From Oscillospiraceae bacterium (GTDB taxonomy: Bacteria > Bacillota > Clostridia > Oscillospirales > Acutalibacteraceae), in assembly GCA_019422905.1 (NCBI GenBank), contig JAHZCM010000049.1:1-5069 (forward strand): 5,069 nucleotides of DNA, written 5' to 3'. Below are positions 4,903 through 5,069 of the stretch, one piece after another. Below the pieces are notes generated by a model, which was not told where the DNA came from, ran no database searches, and saw only the letters and a list, made by a program, of their open reading frames with translations. The position numbers and the translations under genes were made by a program. Position 1 is the first letter of the stretch. Each line of letters opens with the position of its first letter.

Positions 4903-5069
4903 TTATACGAATCCCAGCGGATCTACGCGCGTACCGTTCTGATATACCTCAAAGTGCAGATGATTGCCTGTGGAATTGCCGGTTGAACCCGCATAGCCGA
5001 TGACCTGTCCCTTTTCCACGTACTGCCCGGCCGAAACGGCGAGCGAGCTGCAATGCGCATAGCGCGTGG
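4903..5069 (-). CDS. M23-family (LytM-type) peptidoglycan peptidase, C-terminal fragment
   Basis: Only the last 54 residues are in the window; the gene continues past the right edge. They contain the hallmark end of the M23 zinc endopeptidase domain: a YAH motif (Y3-A-H5), GQYVEKGQVIGYAGSTG (14-30), and HLHFEV (36-41), whose second histidine is the expected zinc ligand and first the catalytic one, then VDP near the stop. Members cut peptidoglycan cross-bridges outside the membrane, or lack activity and regulate amidases. The three visible active-site histidines suggest an active enzyme. The upstream H and D ligands, any signal peptide and any coiled-coil or LysM part are off-window. The stop is TAA at 4903-4905. 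Confidence 0.9.
   Translation of the reverse strand, partial: TRYAHCSSLAVSAGQYVEKGQVIGYAGSTGNSTGNHLHFEVYQNGTRVDPLGFV

Overview
The window looks like a stretch of a moderately GC-rich Firmicutes chromosome, probably a clostridial (Oscillospirales-like) bacterium. Supporting this are AGGAGG-type ribosome binding sites, a TTG start behind a strong Shine-Dalgarno sequence, consensus housekeeping promoters with 17-bp spacers, a protein resembling the Firmicutes DUF6483 family, and a Gram-positive style enolase. This is inferred from gene style; no taxonomic marker such as rRNA is present.

Layout, left to right. Positions 1-580 hold no convincing gene. The stretch is markedly AT-rich (about one third G+C by eye) while the genes are GC-rich. 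It carries a near-perfect promoter firing leftward out of the window (43-71), a near-perfect promoter firing rightward (564-592), and several short dyads between them, including a 12-bp perfect palindrome that resembles a LacI/CcpA-type operator. The rightward promoter drives a cytoplasmic beta-lactamase-fold serine hydrolase (626-1507). A hairpin with T-tracts on both sides (1515-1556) separates this gene from a convergent, solitary FeoA-domain gene (1636-1878, minus). Divergent from FeoA is a sugar-phosphate isomerase/epimerase-like TIM-barrel protein (1994-2848, plus), which ends in a hairpin terminator (2904-2935).

The right half is all on the minus strand. Read in transcription order it holds the 3' end of an M23 (LytM-type) peptidase (4903 to the window edge), a strong 17-bp terminator hairpin (4836-4877), enolase (3411-4667) and a DUF6483-like protein (2945-3352). 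The DUF6483-like gene has its own consensus promoter, whose -35 box contains the enolase stop codon.

The genes do not form an obvious pathway. Enolase is a core glycolytic gene set apart from other glycolytic genes. The TIM-barrel enzyme probably acts on a sugar or sugar derivative of unknown identity. FeoA lacks FeoB in view. I see no CRISPR array, mobile element, tRNA, rRNA or defence system. The best second-look items are the promoter architecture (start-site correction for the hydrolase, promoter inside the eno 3' end, outward promoter at the left edge) and the dyad cluster in the AT-rich left region. I found no persuasive evidence of a novel system.
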